A DNA stretch of 64,000 nucleotides from Nocardioides anomalus (GTDB lineage Bacteria; Actinomycetota; Actinomycetes; Propionibacteriales; Nocardioidaceae), in NCBI RefSeq assembly GCF_011046535.1, contig NZ_CP049257.1, positions 3,906,001 through 3,970,000 of the forward strand, given 5' to 3'. The position numbers and the translations under genes are program-made. Positions 17,801-24,348 of this stretch are shown here, one piece after another. Each line of letters opens with the position of its first letter. Positions within the stretch are counted from its first letter, which is position 1. The notes under the pieces were generated by a model that saw only the letters and a list, made by a program, of their open reading frames with translations, was not told the origin of the DNA and made no database searches.

Positions 17801-19222
17801 GCCGCCCACGTCGCCCGCACGGCCGCCGAGGAGGCCACCCGCCAGCAGGCCGACGCCGCGCGGGCCGCCCACGACGCCCGCGCCGAGACGGAGGCACGGG
17901 CCCGGGAGGCGCACACCGCGCGGATCGAGGCCGAGCGCGCCGCCGAGGAGCAGGCCGCGCGGGCCGCCAAGGCCCACACCGCGCGCACCGAGGCGGAGCA
18001 GGCGGCCCAGCAGGCCCATGACGACCGCGCCGACGCCGAGCGCCGGGCCACCGAGCAGGCCGCCCGCACCACCCAGGCGGCGCAGGCCGAGCAGGCGGCC
18101 CACGAGGCCGCGGCGGCGCAGGCCGAGGCGGCTCGGGTCGCCCACGACGCCCGCGCGCAGGCCGACCGCGCCGCGGCCGAGCACGCGGAGGCGGCCCGCG
18201 CCGGAGCCGAGCGGTACGCCGCGGCCGCCGCCGCCGCCGAGACCGCGCTGCAGGCGCACCACGAGGCGGAGGAGGCCGCGGCCGCGCAGGCCGAGGCCGC
18301 CCGGTCCGCGGTCGCCGACCGCACCGCGGCGGAGCAGGTCGCCGCCCTCCAGGCCGAGCAGGCGGCGAGCGCACACGCCGCTCGTTCCCTCGCCGAGGAG
18401 GCGGCCGCCACCCACGCCGAGACCGCGCGCCGGGCCGCCGCGGCCGAGGCCGAGGCCCACCAGGCCGCCGAGGCGCGCGCGACCGAGGCGGCCCGGGCGC
18501 ACGAGGCCCGCACCGCCGCCGAGGGGTACGCCGCGAGCGCGGCGACCGAGGCCGCCACCGCCGCCGAGGCCCGGACCGACGCCGAGCGCACCGCCGAGAC
18601 CGCCCTGCGCGGCCGGGAGGCCGCCGAGGCCACCGCTCGAGAGCACGCCGACCAGGCGCGCGAGGCCCACGAGGCCCGCACCGCCGCCGAGCAGGCCGCG
18701 ACGGCCAGCGCGACCAGCGCCGAGGAGGCCCAGCGCGCCCGCGCCGAGGCCGAGGCGCGGACCGGCGACCAGCACGCGCTCACCGCCGTCGCGGCGGCCG
18801 CCGAGGCCCACGCCCACGCCACCGCTCAGGAGCACGCCGACCGGGCCCGTGAGGCCCACCAGGCACGCGCCGCCGCCGAGGCGCTGGCCGAGGCCCAGGC
18901 CACGGCCGCCACCGAGGCCCACCAGGCCCGGATCGAGGCCGAGCGCGCGGCCAGCGAGGCGCAGGAGGCCCGGCGCACCGCCGAGGAGGCCGCCCGCGCC
19001 CAGGCCGAGCGCGCCACGCGGGCCAGCAAGGAGCGGGCCACGGCCGAGTGGCGCACGGCCGAGGCGCTCGCCGACCTCCAGGTGGCCAAGGAGGAGCACT
19101 CCCAGGAGCTGCGCGAGGCCGTCGAGGCCCGCATCGCCGCCGAGCGGCGCGCGACCGAGCTGGCCGAGCAGCTGGCCGAGGCCCGCACCCGCCTGCGCGA
19201 GCTGGAGGAAGCCGAGGCCTGA
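14888..19222 (+). CDS. Giant Ala/Glu/Arg-rich coiled-coil protein (1,444 residues), unknown function
   Basis: Apart from about 20 disordered N-terminal residues, the whole protein is one extended helix-forming sequence built from Ala, Glu, Arg, Gln, His, Thr and Asp, almost without Pro or Gly and with no membrane segment. Written in sevens, the C-terminal 600-900 residues stay in register. A looser 21-residue unit of the type AHEARTA-AEEAAxx-QAExAxx recurs. Ala dominates the core; Leu appears only in the last heptads (RATELAE, QLAEART, RLRELEE), as in a capping zipper. A regular helix of this length would span about 200 nm. Streptomyces Scy and FilP are long coiled coils of this kind that organise the cell pole, but homology is not shown. 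The antisense strand is also open, an artefact of GC-rich Ala/Arg codons. Confidence 0.75.
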   Translation: MTRAADPPSAASAPDESPEASDAVQARLREHARAAERANQLRRAAEEAAAAQAADRLAAEEAAERAARARQEADELATHHAAAAREAHEARAELERASAELAEGRRTAEEAAEQHARAREAAEAAATAQAQARAQAEEAAATAAEARLVAEQAAHEASTARAGVEERALEQHEVAETALRARAEAEEQARQHAASAARAFRDRRASETRLAELAAEFETVRAQALEEAQVSALARERAEAAARQQAELREQAERATAEHAEARQIADEAATRHADHAALAHQARMAAEESARDLVASAEETARAVVTEAEQRARATIARAEKQAGDALRLAESLTAQTREAAQAALEHGQAAAEASASATQAHEAARGRAEEAEQALAARLAAETTAAQAAEARAEAEESAREHADRATAAGEAARGAEEAYAARAAAETAAAEAAQARAAAEDQAREHAEQATAAGQAAQAAREAADAAAEHAGEAARAHAARTEAETLAREALEARTGADTAAGAAAQRAEEAYAARAAAETAAAEAAQARAAAEDQAREHAEQAAAAGQAAQAAREAADAAAEHAEARAAVEVLAREALEGRTRADTAAGDHARAAEEAHRARTEAETRAGEAAEARTGAEDSARRHAELASLAAQEALAAHQSAEARATEAAEAQAAAAEQAWLARTAHEGRATADDIAQSAQMKRTSAEETAAEQAELARAAHEARVAAERAADEAQTARLAAEQSAGALAVSATEAAASARAAHEQAAARASEAAQAQAARAEAEARAAEHAEAATTAHEARSAAEELAREASAARTQADTAAAEHATAAEAAHRARTEAEGRTREADRTARENAERAATAAAEATQAHEAAAARAGEAAEALAHASEQAWAARLAHEGRVTAEDIAQSAQLKRQHAEQAGAEQADLARTAHEARLVAERAADEAHARRREAEEAAAAQSSAATEAAEAEQAAHENASDHAEQARAAHVARTAAEEATRQQADAARAAHDARAETEARAREAHTARIEAERAAEEQAARAAKAHTARTEAEQAAQQAHDDRADAERRATEQAARTTQAAQAEQAAHEAAAAQAEAARVAHDARAQADRAAAEHAEAARAGAERYAAAAAAAETALQAHHEAEEAAAAQAEAARSAVADRTAAEQVAALQAEQAASAHAARSLAEEAAATHAETARRAAAAEAEAHQAAEARATEAARAHEARTAAEGYAASAATEAATAAEARTDAERTAETALRGREAAEATAREHADQAREAHEARTAAEQAATASATSAEEAQRARAEAEARTGDQHALTAVAAAAEAHAHATAQEHADRAREAHQARAAAEALAEAQATAATEAHQARIEAERAASEAQEARRTAEEAARAQAERATRASKERATAEWRTAEALADLQVAKEEHSQELREAVEARIAAERRATELAEQLAEARTRLRELEEAEA
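16139..16309 (+). repeat. Internal direct repeat A, copy 1 (171 nt)
   Basis: These 57 codons begin EEAYAARAAAETAAAEAAQ after the first Ala and are nearly identical at DNA level to 16421-16591. The offset of 282 nt equals 94 codons, which is not a multiple of seven, so a register shift lies between the copies. Confidence 0.85.
16421..16591 (+). repeat. Internal direct repeat A, copy 2 (171 nt)
   Basis: This is the second copy of the 57-codon unit at 16139-16309. Only a few, mostly silent, differences are visible (for example an Ala/Thr change in EHAEQAxAAG). This points to recent duplication or gene conversion. Confidence 0.85.
16874..17050 (+). repeat. Internal diverged repeat B, copy 1
   Basis: The segment AEQAWLARTAHEGR...DDIAQSAQMKR matches 17504-17680 at protein level. 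The offset is exactly 630 nt, that is 210 residues or 30 heptads. The Trp and Met/Lys here are rare in the protein and mark the unit. Confidence 0.75.
17504..17680 (+). repeat. Internal diverged repeat B, copy 2
   Basis: The segment SEQAWAARLAHEGR...EDIAQSAQLKR is the second copy of the unit at 16874. It is more diverged than repeat A, so the protein grew by more than one duplication event. Confidence 0.75.
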
Positions 19223-19226
19223 CGGC

Positions 19227-20006
19227 CTAGGAGCCGGCCGCGACGGCCAGCAGCGCGTCGGCCAGCTTCTGCCCGGCGAGCAGGTGACCCTCGGCCGTCG
19301 GGTGGTCGAAGTCCGGCCCGATCAGCTCGGGGCGGCCCTCGAGCCAGCGCTGGGCGTCGACGTACGGCACACCTTGCTGCTCCGCCGCGGCCCGCAGCGC
19401 CCCGATCACCCCGTCGGTGTCGGTGAAGCCGTCCACGGTCGGGTCGAGCGTGCCGACCAGGACGAGCTGCGCCTCCGGGTGCTCGGACGCCGCCTCCTGG
19501 AGCACCTCGACCGCCCGCTGCTGGATGAGCGCCGGGTCGTCGTCCTTGTCGTTGCCGCCGCCCTCGATGACCAGCCAGCTGACCGGACCGACGTCGAGGG
19601 CACCGCCGCGGATCTGGCCGATGAAGTTCTCCAGGCCGAACTCGGGGTTGCCCGAGACGAACCCGGTCCCGCCGCCGCCCTTGATGACCGGGGCCCAGCC
19701 CAGGTCACGGGCGGCGTCGGCGGCCATCGAGTTGTCGGCGGTCGTGGTGCCGCCACCCACGAAGTAGGAGTCGCCGAAGAACAGCGCCCTGGTCCCGGCC
19801 GCGGTGGGCAGCGCGGAAGGCGTCGTGGGCGCGCTGGGTGCGGCCGACGCTGAGAGGGTGGGGGCGGACGCGCTGGGCGCGGCCGCGGGGGTCCGGTCGC
19901 CGGCCACGGTGCTGCCGGTGTCGCTGCTGGTGTCGCCGCCGCCGCACCCCGCCAGCAGGGTCACCGAGGCTGCGCAGAGCACCGCCGCGGCACGCCTCGA
20001 GAGCAC
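19227..20006 (-). CDS. SGNH/GDSL hydrolase lipoprotein
   Basis: The 259-residue product has a lipoprotein signal with lipobox LLAGC, then a Ser/Thr/Ala/Pro linker of about 50 residues and an SGNH hydrolase domain. The catalytic Ser is in FFGDSYFVGGG, the oxyanion Gly and Asn are in VIEGGGNDKDD, and Asp/His are in DFDHPTAEGH. It is probably an extracellular esterase or deacetylase of cell-wall or exported substrates. It is a tandem paralogue of the next gene. The GTG start lies 7 nt after TACGCT. Confidence 0.9.
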   Translation of the reverse strand: MLSRRAAAVLCAASVTLLAGCGGGDTSSDTGSTVAGDRTPAAAPSASAPTLSASAAPSAPTTPSALPTAAGTRALFFGDSYFVGGGTTTADNSMAADAARDLGWAPVIKGGGGTGFVSGNPEFGLENFIGQIRGGALDVGPVSWLVIEGGGNDKDDDPALIQQRAVEVLQEAASEHPEAQLVLVGTLDPTVDGFTDTDGVIGALRAAAEQQGVPYVDAQRWLEGRPELIGPDFDHPTAEGHLLAGQKLADALLAVAAGS

Positions 20007-20013
20007 GCCTCCG

Positions 20014-20019
20014 AGCGTA
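20014..20019 (-). promoter_or_regulatory. -10 hexamer TACGCT, leaderless
   Basis: Minus-strand TACGCT ends 7 nt before the GTG at 20006, in the 25-nt gap between the two SGNH genes. Confidence 0.55.
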
Positions 20020-20031
20020 GGGACCGGGTGG

Positions 20032-20700
20032 TCACGCCCCCCGCTTGGCCAGCGCCTGCGCCAGGCGGTGGCCGAGCTGCTGGTGGCCGGCGTACGTCGG
20101 GTGCACGTAGTCCGAGCAGAGCCAGTCGTCGTGGCCCGCGGTCCACTTCTGGTCGTTGACGAAGCGCAGCCCGAGCTTGCGCGAGACCGCCTTCATGGCG
20201 TCGCGGATGCCGTCGGTGTCCGACCACGGGCCGTAGGTCTGCATCGGCCCGACCACGATGATCGGCGTGCCCGGGAAGCGCTTCTTGGCGATGAGCAGGA
20301 CCCGCTTGGTGTTGCGGCGGATCTTGCTCAGCGAGCGGCCGATGTCGTTGGAGCCGCCCTCGACGACCACCAGGTCGACGTCGCCGACGTCGAAGGCGCC
20401 CTGCCGGATCTGGGCGAGGTACGGCGGGATGCCGTACTCCGGGTTCGCCGCGACGAACCCCGTCCCGCCGGCGCCGCGGATGACCGGGTCGTAGCCCAGC
20501 TCGTAGGAGGCGTTCGCGGCCATGCCGCGGAACTCGTCCGGGCTGCAGCCACCGCCCACGAAGTAGGAGTCGCCGAACCACAGCGCCCGCTTCGAGGCCT
20601 TCGCCACGGCCGGAGCGGCCGGGTCCGGCGCGGCGTGCACCGCCGGGACACCGAGCAGCAGCAGCAGGGTGGTGAGGACCGGGACCAGGGCGCGACGCAC
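20032..20700 (-). CDS. Secreted SGNH/GDSL hydrolase
   Basis: The 222-residue product has a signal peptide (LVPVLTTLLLLLGVPAVHA) and an SGNH domain. Its active-site block WFGDSYFVGGG and GTGFVAANPEYGI closely match those of the neighbouring lipoprotein, with VVEGGSNDIGRS for the Asn block and YVHPTYAGH for the catalytic His. It lacks the lipobox and linker, so it should be released rather than anchored. Its GTG directly abuts the stop codon of the esterase gene upstream. Confidence 0.9.
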   Translation of the reverse strand: MRRALVPVLTTLLLLLGVPAVHAAPDPAAPAVAKASKRALWFGDSYFVGGGCSPDEFRGMAANASYELGYDPVIRGAGGTGFVAANPEYGIPPYLAQIRQGAFDVGDVDLVVVEGGSNDIGRSLSKIRRNTKRVLLIAKKRFPGTPIIVVGPMQTYGPWSDTDGIRDAMKAVSRKLGLRFVNDQKWTAGHDDWLCSDYVHPTYAGHQQLGHRLAQALAKRGA

Positions 20701-21720
20701 CTACCCGAGGCTAGTGGCCAGCTCCCGGGCGATCCGACGAACCGCCGAACGCGACGTCCCGGGCACCCCGACGATGTTGAGGAAGGCGTGGATCTGGTCG
20801 GGGAAGCGGGTCGCGCGCACCTCGACCCCGGCGGCGCGCAGCTTGTCGGCGTACGCCTCGCCCTCGTCGCGCAGCGGGTCGAAGCCCGCCGTGTGGACCA
20901 GGGCCGGCGCCAGCCCGGCCGGGAGCTCGGCGTGGAGCGGGGAGAGCCGCGGCTCGTCGGGCGGCGTGGACCGGGCGTACAGGAGCGTGGCGCGGTCCAT
21001 GAACTCCTCGGTGAGGTAGAACCCGTGCGCGAACAGCCGCGAGCTGGGCGTGTCGCGCCGCGAGAGCGTGGCCGGGTAGACGAGCAGCTGCACCGCGCAC
21101 GGCCACCCCGAGCGGGCCGCCTCGATGGCCACGTGCGCGGCCAGGTTGCCGCCGGCCGAGTCGCCGCCCACCCCGAGCCGGGTGAGGTCCGCGCCGACTT
21201 CACCCGCGTGCTCGAGGGTCCACCCGTACGCCGCGACCGCGTCGTCGTGCGCAGCCGGGAACGGGTGCTCGGGTCCCTGGCGGTACTCGACGGACAGCAC
21301 CCTCACGCCCGCCTCGCGGCACAGGAACCGGCAGGCCGCGTCGTGGCTGTCCAGGTCGCCGGCCCAGAAGCCGCCGCCGTGGAAGAACACCAGCAGCGGA
21401 CCGCGCGCGGGCGCTCCGTCCGGCACGTACAGCCGCGCCGGGAGGTCCGCCACCCGCAGCGACCGGACCTCGCCGACCGGCTGGCGGCCGCCGAGCTCCC
21501 AGGCGGTCTCGCGGACCAGCGCGCGGCCCCGCGGCACCGGCACCGTGGCCGGGTCCGGGGCGCGGACCGCCCGCTGCAGCCGTAGCAGCAGCTGTAGGTC
21601 GGTGGCCAGGGTGTTGCCGTCCAGGCGCACCGGTCGCCCGGCCAGTCGCCGTTGCGCCGCGGCCGGCAGCGCCGTCACCGCGCGGACGCCGAGCCGCTCC
21701 ACGTGTGCCCTGGTCCGCAT
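20701..21720 (-). CDS. Alpha/beta hydrolase, hormone-sensitive-lipase type esterase
   Basis: The 339-residue product has the HSL-family oxyanion motif HGGGFWAGD and nucleophile motif GDSAGGN. The catalytic Asp (GFDPLRDEG) and His (DQIHAFLN) are also present. No signal peptide is seen, so it is likely a cytosolic carboxylesterase with an unknown substrate. The start is ambiguous between ATG 21720 and GTG 21726. A minus-strand TACGCT at 21730-21735 lies too close to the GTG and 9 nt from the ATG. Confidence 0.9.
   Translation of the reverse strand: MRTRAHVERLGVRAVTALPAAAQRRLAGRPVRLDGNTLATDLQLLLRLQRAVRAPDPATVPVPRGRALVRETAWELGGRQPVGEVRSLRVADLPARLYVPDGAPARGPLLVFFHGGGFWAGDLDSHDAACRFLCREAGVRVLSVEYRQGPEHPFPAAHDDAVAAYGWTLEHAGEVGADLTRLGVGGDSAGGNLAAHVAIEAARSGWPCAVQLLVYPATLSRRDTPSSRLFAHGFYLTEEFMDRATLLYARSTPPDEPRLSPLHAELPAGLAPALVHTAGFDPLRDEGEAYADKLRAAGVEVRATRFPDQIHAFLNIVGVPGTSRSAVRRIARELATSLG
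20708..20713 (-). promoter_or_regulatory. -10 hexamer TAGCCT, leaderless
   Basis: Minus-strand TAGCCT lies inside the last codons of the esterase gene and ends 7 nt before the GTG at 20700. Confidence 0.5.
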
Positions 21721-21729
21721 GGACACAGG

Positions 21730-21746
21730 AGCGTATGACCTAGGTT
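21730..21746. promoter_or_regulatory. Back-to-back -10 elements of a divergent promoter
   Basis: TACGCT on the minus strand (21735-21730) and TAGGTT on the plus strand (21741-21746) are separated by 5 bp. They face the esterase gene and the TPM-like gene respectively. The plus-strand hexamer ends 6 nt before the GTG at 21753. Confidence 0.55.
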
Positions 21747-21752
21747 CGCCGG

Positions 21753-22817
21753 GTGAGCCAGATGGTGCTGTCGGTGCTGGGCACCCTCGTGGCCGTGCTC
21801 GGGCCGGCCCCGGGCCACGCCGATCCGCAGCAGTACGTCGACGACGTGGTGGCCACCTGGCAGGGCGGCCAGCCGGTCTACCTCGATCCCGACAGCGGCG
21901 CGATCACCGAGTCGCAGGCCGAGGCGCTGGCCGGCCGCATCGACGGCTGGCGTGACGACGTCTTCGTGGCGGTCCTGCCGGCGGCCGCGGTCCGCCAGGG
22001 GCCGGGCGACGACGCCGACGAGGCCTCGGACCTGCTCGACGAGCTCTACGTCGGCATGGGCCAGCAGGACGGCGTCTACCTGGTCAGCTTCAGCGGCGCC
22101 GGCACCTACGCCGCGGGGTACGGCGACGCACCCGGCGCCGACGACGTCGGCCGGATCGTGGCCGGGCAGGTCCGTGACCACACCCTCGGCCAGGTCGACC
22201 AGACCCTGAACGGCACCCTCGACGAGCTGGGCGCCCCGGGCGGGGACGGCTTCCCGGTGGTGCCGGTGCTGGTCGCGGCGCTGGTCGTCGCGGCCCTGGG
22301 CGCGGGCGGGCTCCTGCTGTGGCGTCGCCGCCGCGCGCTCCCCCGCCGACGGGCCTCGGGTGAGAGCGTGGCCGGGCCGGCGGCGTACGCCCCCAGCTTC
22401 CCGACCTACGGCGACCAGACCGACACCGTCCAGGAGCGCGCCGCGCTGGCCCGCGAGGACGTGACCCGGCTCGGCGAGGAGCTGGACGCCGCGGACCCGC
22501 CGCTGAGCGACCCCGCGGTCGCGGCGCACGTCCAGGCCGCCCTGGACGCCTACGCCGACGCCTCGCGCCGGGTCGATGCGCTCACCACCGACGACGAGCT
22601 CCGCGCGCTCGGACAGACCACGGAGTACGCCCGCTGGCAGCTGCACACCGCCCAGGCGCTGCTCGCCGGCACCCCTCCTCCCCCGCGCCGGCTGCCGTGC
22701 TTCGTCGACCCCCAGCACGGCCCGTCGGTGGCCGACGTGTCGTGGGCGCCCCCGGGGGGCACGCTCCGGCCGGTACCGGTCTGCCGGGCCTGCTACGAGC
22801 GGCTCACCGCCACCTGA
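21753..22817 (+). CDS. Membrane protein with Cys-rich C-terminal tail (paralogue 1)
   Basis: The 354-residue product has an N-terminal signal-like segment, an external domain of about 140 residues and one membrane segment near residues 170-190 followed by RRRRALPRRR. The cytosolic part ends with a motif shared with the next gene: CFVDPQHGPSV, then about 25 residues on, VCRACYERL. The Cys-x(n)-CxxC spacing suggests a small metal-binding knuckle. The external part (VYLDPDSGAITESQAEALAGRI, DVFVAVLP) resembles TPM-type phosphatase or modulator domains, but that match is weak. Confidence 0.6.
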   Translation: MSQMVLSVLGTLVAVLGPAPGHADPQQYVDDVVATWQGGQPVYLDPDSGAITESQAEALAGRIDGWRDDVFVAVLPAAAVRQGPGDDADEASDLLDELYVGMGQQDGVYLVSFSGAGTYAAGYGDAPGADDVGRIVAGQVRDHTLGQVDQTLNGTLDELGAPGGDGFPVVPVLVAALVVAALGAGGLLLWRRRRALPRRRASGESVAGPAAYAPSFPTYGDQTDTVQERAALAREDVTRLGEELDAADPPLSDPAVAAHVQAALDAYADASRRVDALTTDDELRALGQTTEYARWQLHTAQALLAGTPPPPRRLPCFVDPQHGPSVADVSWAPPGGTLRPVPVCRACYERLTAT

Positions 22818-22827
22818 GAGGACACGC

Positions 22828-24303
22828 ATGAGGATCAACCTGGCCAAGGTGGTGCCCTGGCTGGGCGTGCTCTTCGTGGGCTTCCTCTGGGTGCTCGCCC
22901 AGGGCTCGTCGGGCCAGACCGGCGTCGACGACAGCTACGACTGGACCTACGCCGACACCAGCCGCGCCGACGCCTACCTCGACCAGGCGGCCACCCGGCT
23001 CGCCCGGCCCGGGGTGTACGTCGACCCGGCGGTCACCTCGATCAGCGCGGCCGACGCCGCCCGCCTCTCCGACCTCGCGGCCGACACGCCCGGGCCGGTC
23101 CGGGTGCTCGTCGTACCGGCCGACGCGCTGCGCGAGCACGACCCGGCCGAGCCCCCGTCGGACTACTACTACGAGACCAACGAGATCGCCTACCCCGACG
23201 CGGACCTGCCCGGGCAGCTCTACGACCGGGTCGGCGTGGACGGGACCTACGCCGTGCTCGTCGACGCGTCCTCGTCCTACGACGGCCGGTCGTTCTCGGC
23301 GACGCAGTTCTCCGAGGAGCGCCCGTTCTACCGGGTCGAGCAGGCCGTCGACCACGCCGTGGACTGCTGCGCGCCGGACTACGAGGCGATGCTGACGGCG
23401 TTCCTGGAGCGGGCCGGCGACGAGCAGACCAACCCGTGGCCCATCGTCGGCTGGATCGTCGGCGGCGCCGGCGCGGCCCTCGGTCTCTTCCTCGGCGGGC
23501 GGCGACTGCTGCGCCGGCGCCGGGAGAAGGCCGACGACGCCCAGGTCGCCGACGCCCTGCGGCCGAGCCTGCAGGAGGAGGTCATCGAGCTCGAGACCAC
23601 GGTCGGCGCGCTGCCGCCGGCGTCCGCCTCGGACCCGCCGGAGATCGCGACGCGCACCCGCACCGTGCTGGACCTGGTCGAGGAGGCCCGGCAGCGGCTC
23701 GACGTCACCGACGGCGAGCGGCGGGTCGACACCCCGAGCGAGGTCGAGATGGTGGTGCAGCGCCTCGGCGACGCCCGCTACGAGCTCACCGCCATCGACG
23801 CCCTGCGGCACGGCCGGCCGGTGCCGGACAAGACCGCGCCCTGCTTCTTCGACCCGCGGCACGGCCCCAGCGTCGCCGAGGCGGCGTACACCCCCGAGGG
23901 CGGCCGCGAGCGCGAGGTGCCCGTCTGCGCCGCCTGCCGCGACCGGCTCGCCGCCGGCGAGGTCCCGCCGACGCGGAGCATCCGCATCGGCGACGTGGTC
24001 AGGCCCTACTGGGAGTGGGACCGCTACAGCCGGCCCTACGTCAACGGCTACTGGCGCAACCGCACCTTCCCCGACGCCACCTTCCAGCGGCAGCGCTTCG
24101 GCTCGGCCCCTGCCGTCTCGCGGGCGGTGCAGCGCCCGGCGTTCCAGTTCGTGTGGGAGAGCGACGACAACGGCGGCGGCAGCGGCTGGGGCGGCGGCGG
24201 TGGCGGGCGCCGCTTCTCGGGGAGCTCCGGGCACCGCAGCTCGTTCGGCGGCGGGTCGTCGCGGCGCTCGTCCTCGCGCTCGAGCGGGTCGCGCCGCTTC
24301 TGA
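22828..24303 (+). CDS. Membrane protein with Cys-rich motif and Gly/Ser/Arg tail (paralogue 2)
   Basis: The 491-residue product starts at an ATG preceded by GAGAGGA. It has an N-terminal membrane segment, an external domain (VDPAVTSISAADAARLSDLA, VRVLVVPADALR) and a membrane segment near residue 210. The cytosolic part repeats the motif of the previous gene as CFFDPRHGPSV and VCAACRDRL. The last 40 residues are low-complexity Gly, Ser and Arg ending SGSRRF. It follows its paralogue by 10 nt and precedes ppk. The function is not recognised. Confidence 0.6.
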   Translation: MRINLAKVVPWLGVLFVGFLWVLAQGSSGQTGVDDSYDWTYADTSRADAYLDQAATRLARPGVYVDPAVTSISAADAARLSDLAADTPGPVRVLVVPADALREHDPAEPPSDYYYETNEIAYPDADLPGQLYDRVGVDGTYAVLVDASSSYDGRSFSATQFSEERPFYRVEQAVDHAVDCCAPDYEAMLTAFLERAGDEQTNPWPIVGWIVGGAGAALGLFLGGRRLLRRRREKADDAQVADALRPSLQEEVIELETTVGALPPASASDPPEIATRTRTVLDLVEEARQRLDVTDGERRVDTPSEVEMVVQRLGDARYELTAIDALRHGRPVPDKTAPCFFDPRHGPSVAEAAYTPEGGREREVPVCAACRDRLAAGEVPPTRSIRIGDVVRPYWEWDRYSRPYVNGYWRNRTFPDATFQRQRFGSAPAVSRAVQRPAFQFVWESDDNGGGSGWGGGGGGRRFSGSSGHRSSFGGGSSRRSSSRSSGSRRF

Positions 24304-24320
24304 GCGACGCGGCACCTGCC

Positions 24321-24342
24321 GTTCACCGTCCGGTGCCAGACT
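24321..24342 (+). promoter_or_regulatory. PHO-box-like half site overlapping a weak -10 before ppk
   Basis: GTTCACCGTCC (24321-24331) fits one unit of the actinobacterial PHO box, but the following 11 nt do not. CAGACT (24337-24342) is a -10-like hexamer 6 nt from the ppk ATG, with C in place of the first T. This is a modest indication of phosphate control. Confidence 0.4.
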
Positions 24343-24348
24343 GCACCC

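Noticed and set aside
14828..19099. A 1,423-residue open frame antisense to the coiled-coil gene, and a 1,322-residue one in another frame
   Set aside because: Ala, Arg and Glu codons ending in C or G leave few stops on the reverse strand. The antisense products are Gly/Leu/Arg or Ala/Ser monotony without domains, and the plus-strand frame has the heptad pattern and a promoter.
19227..20700. The two SGNH hydrolases as an assembly duplication
   Set aside because: They differ clearly outside the active-site blocks, and only one has a lipobox and linker, so they are true diverged paralogues.
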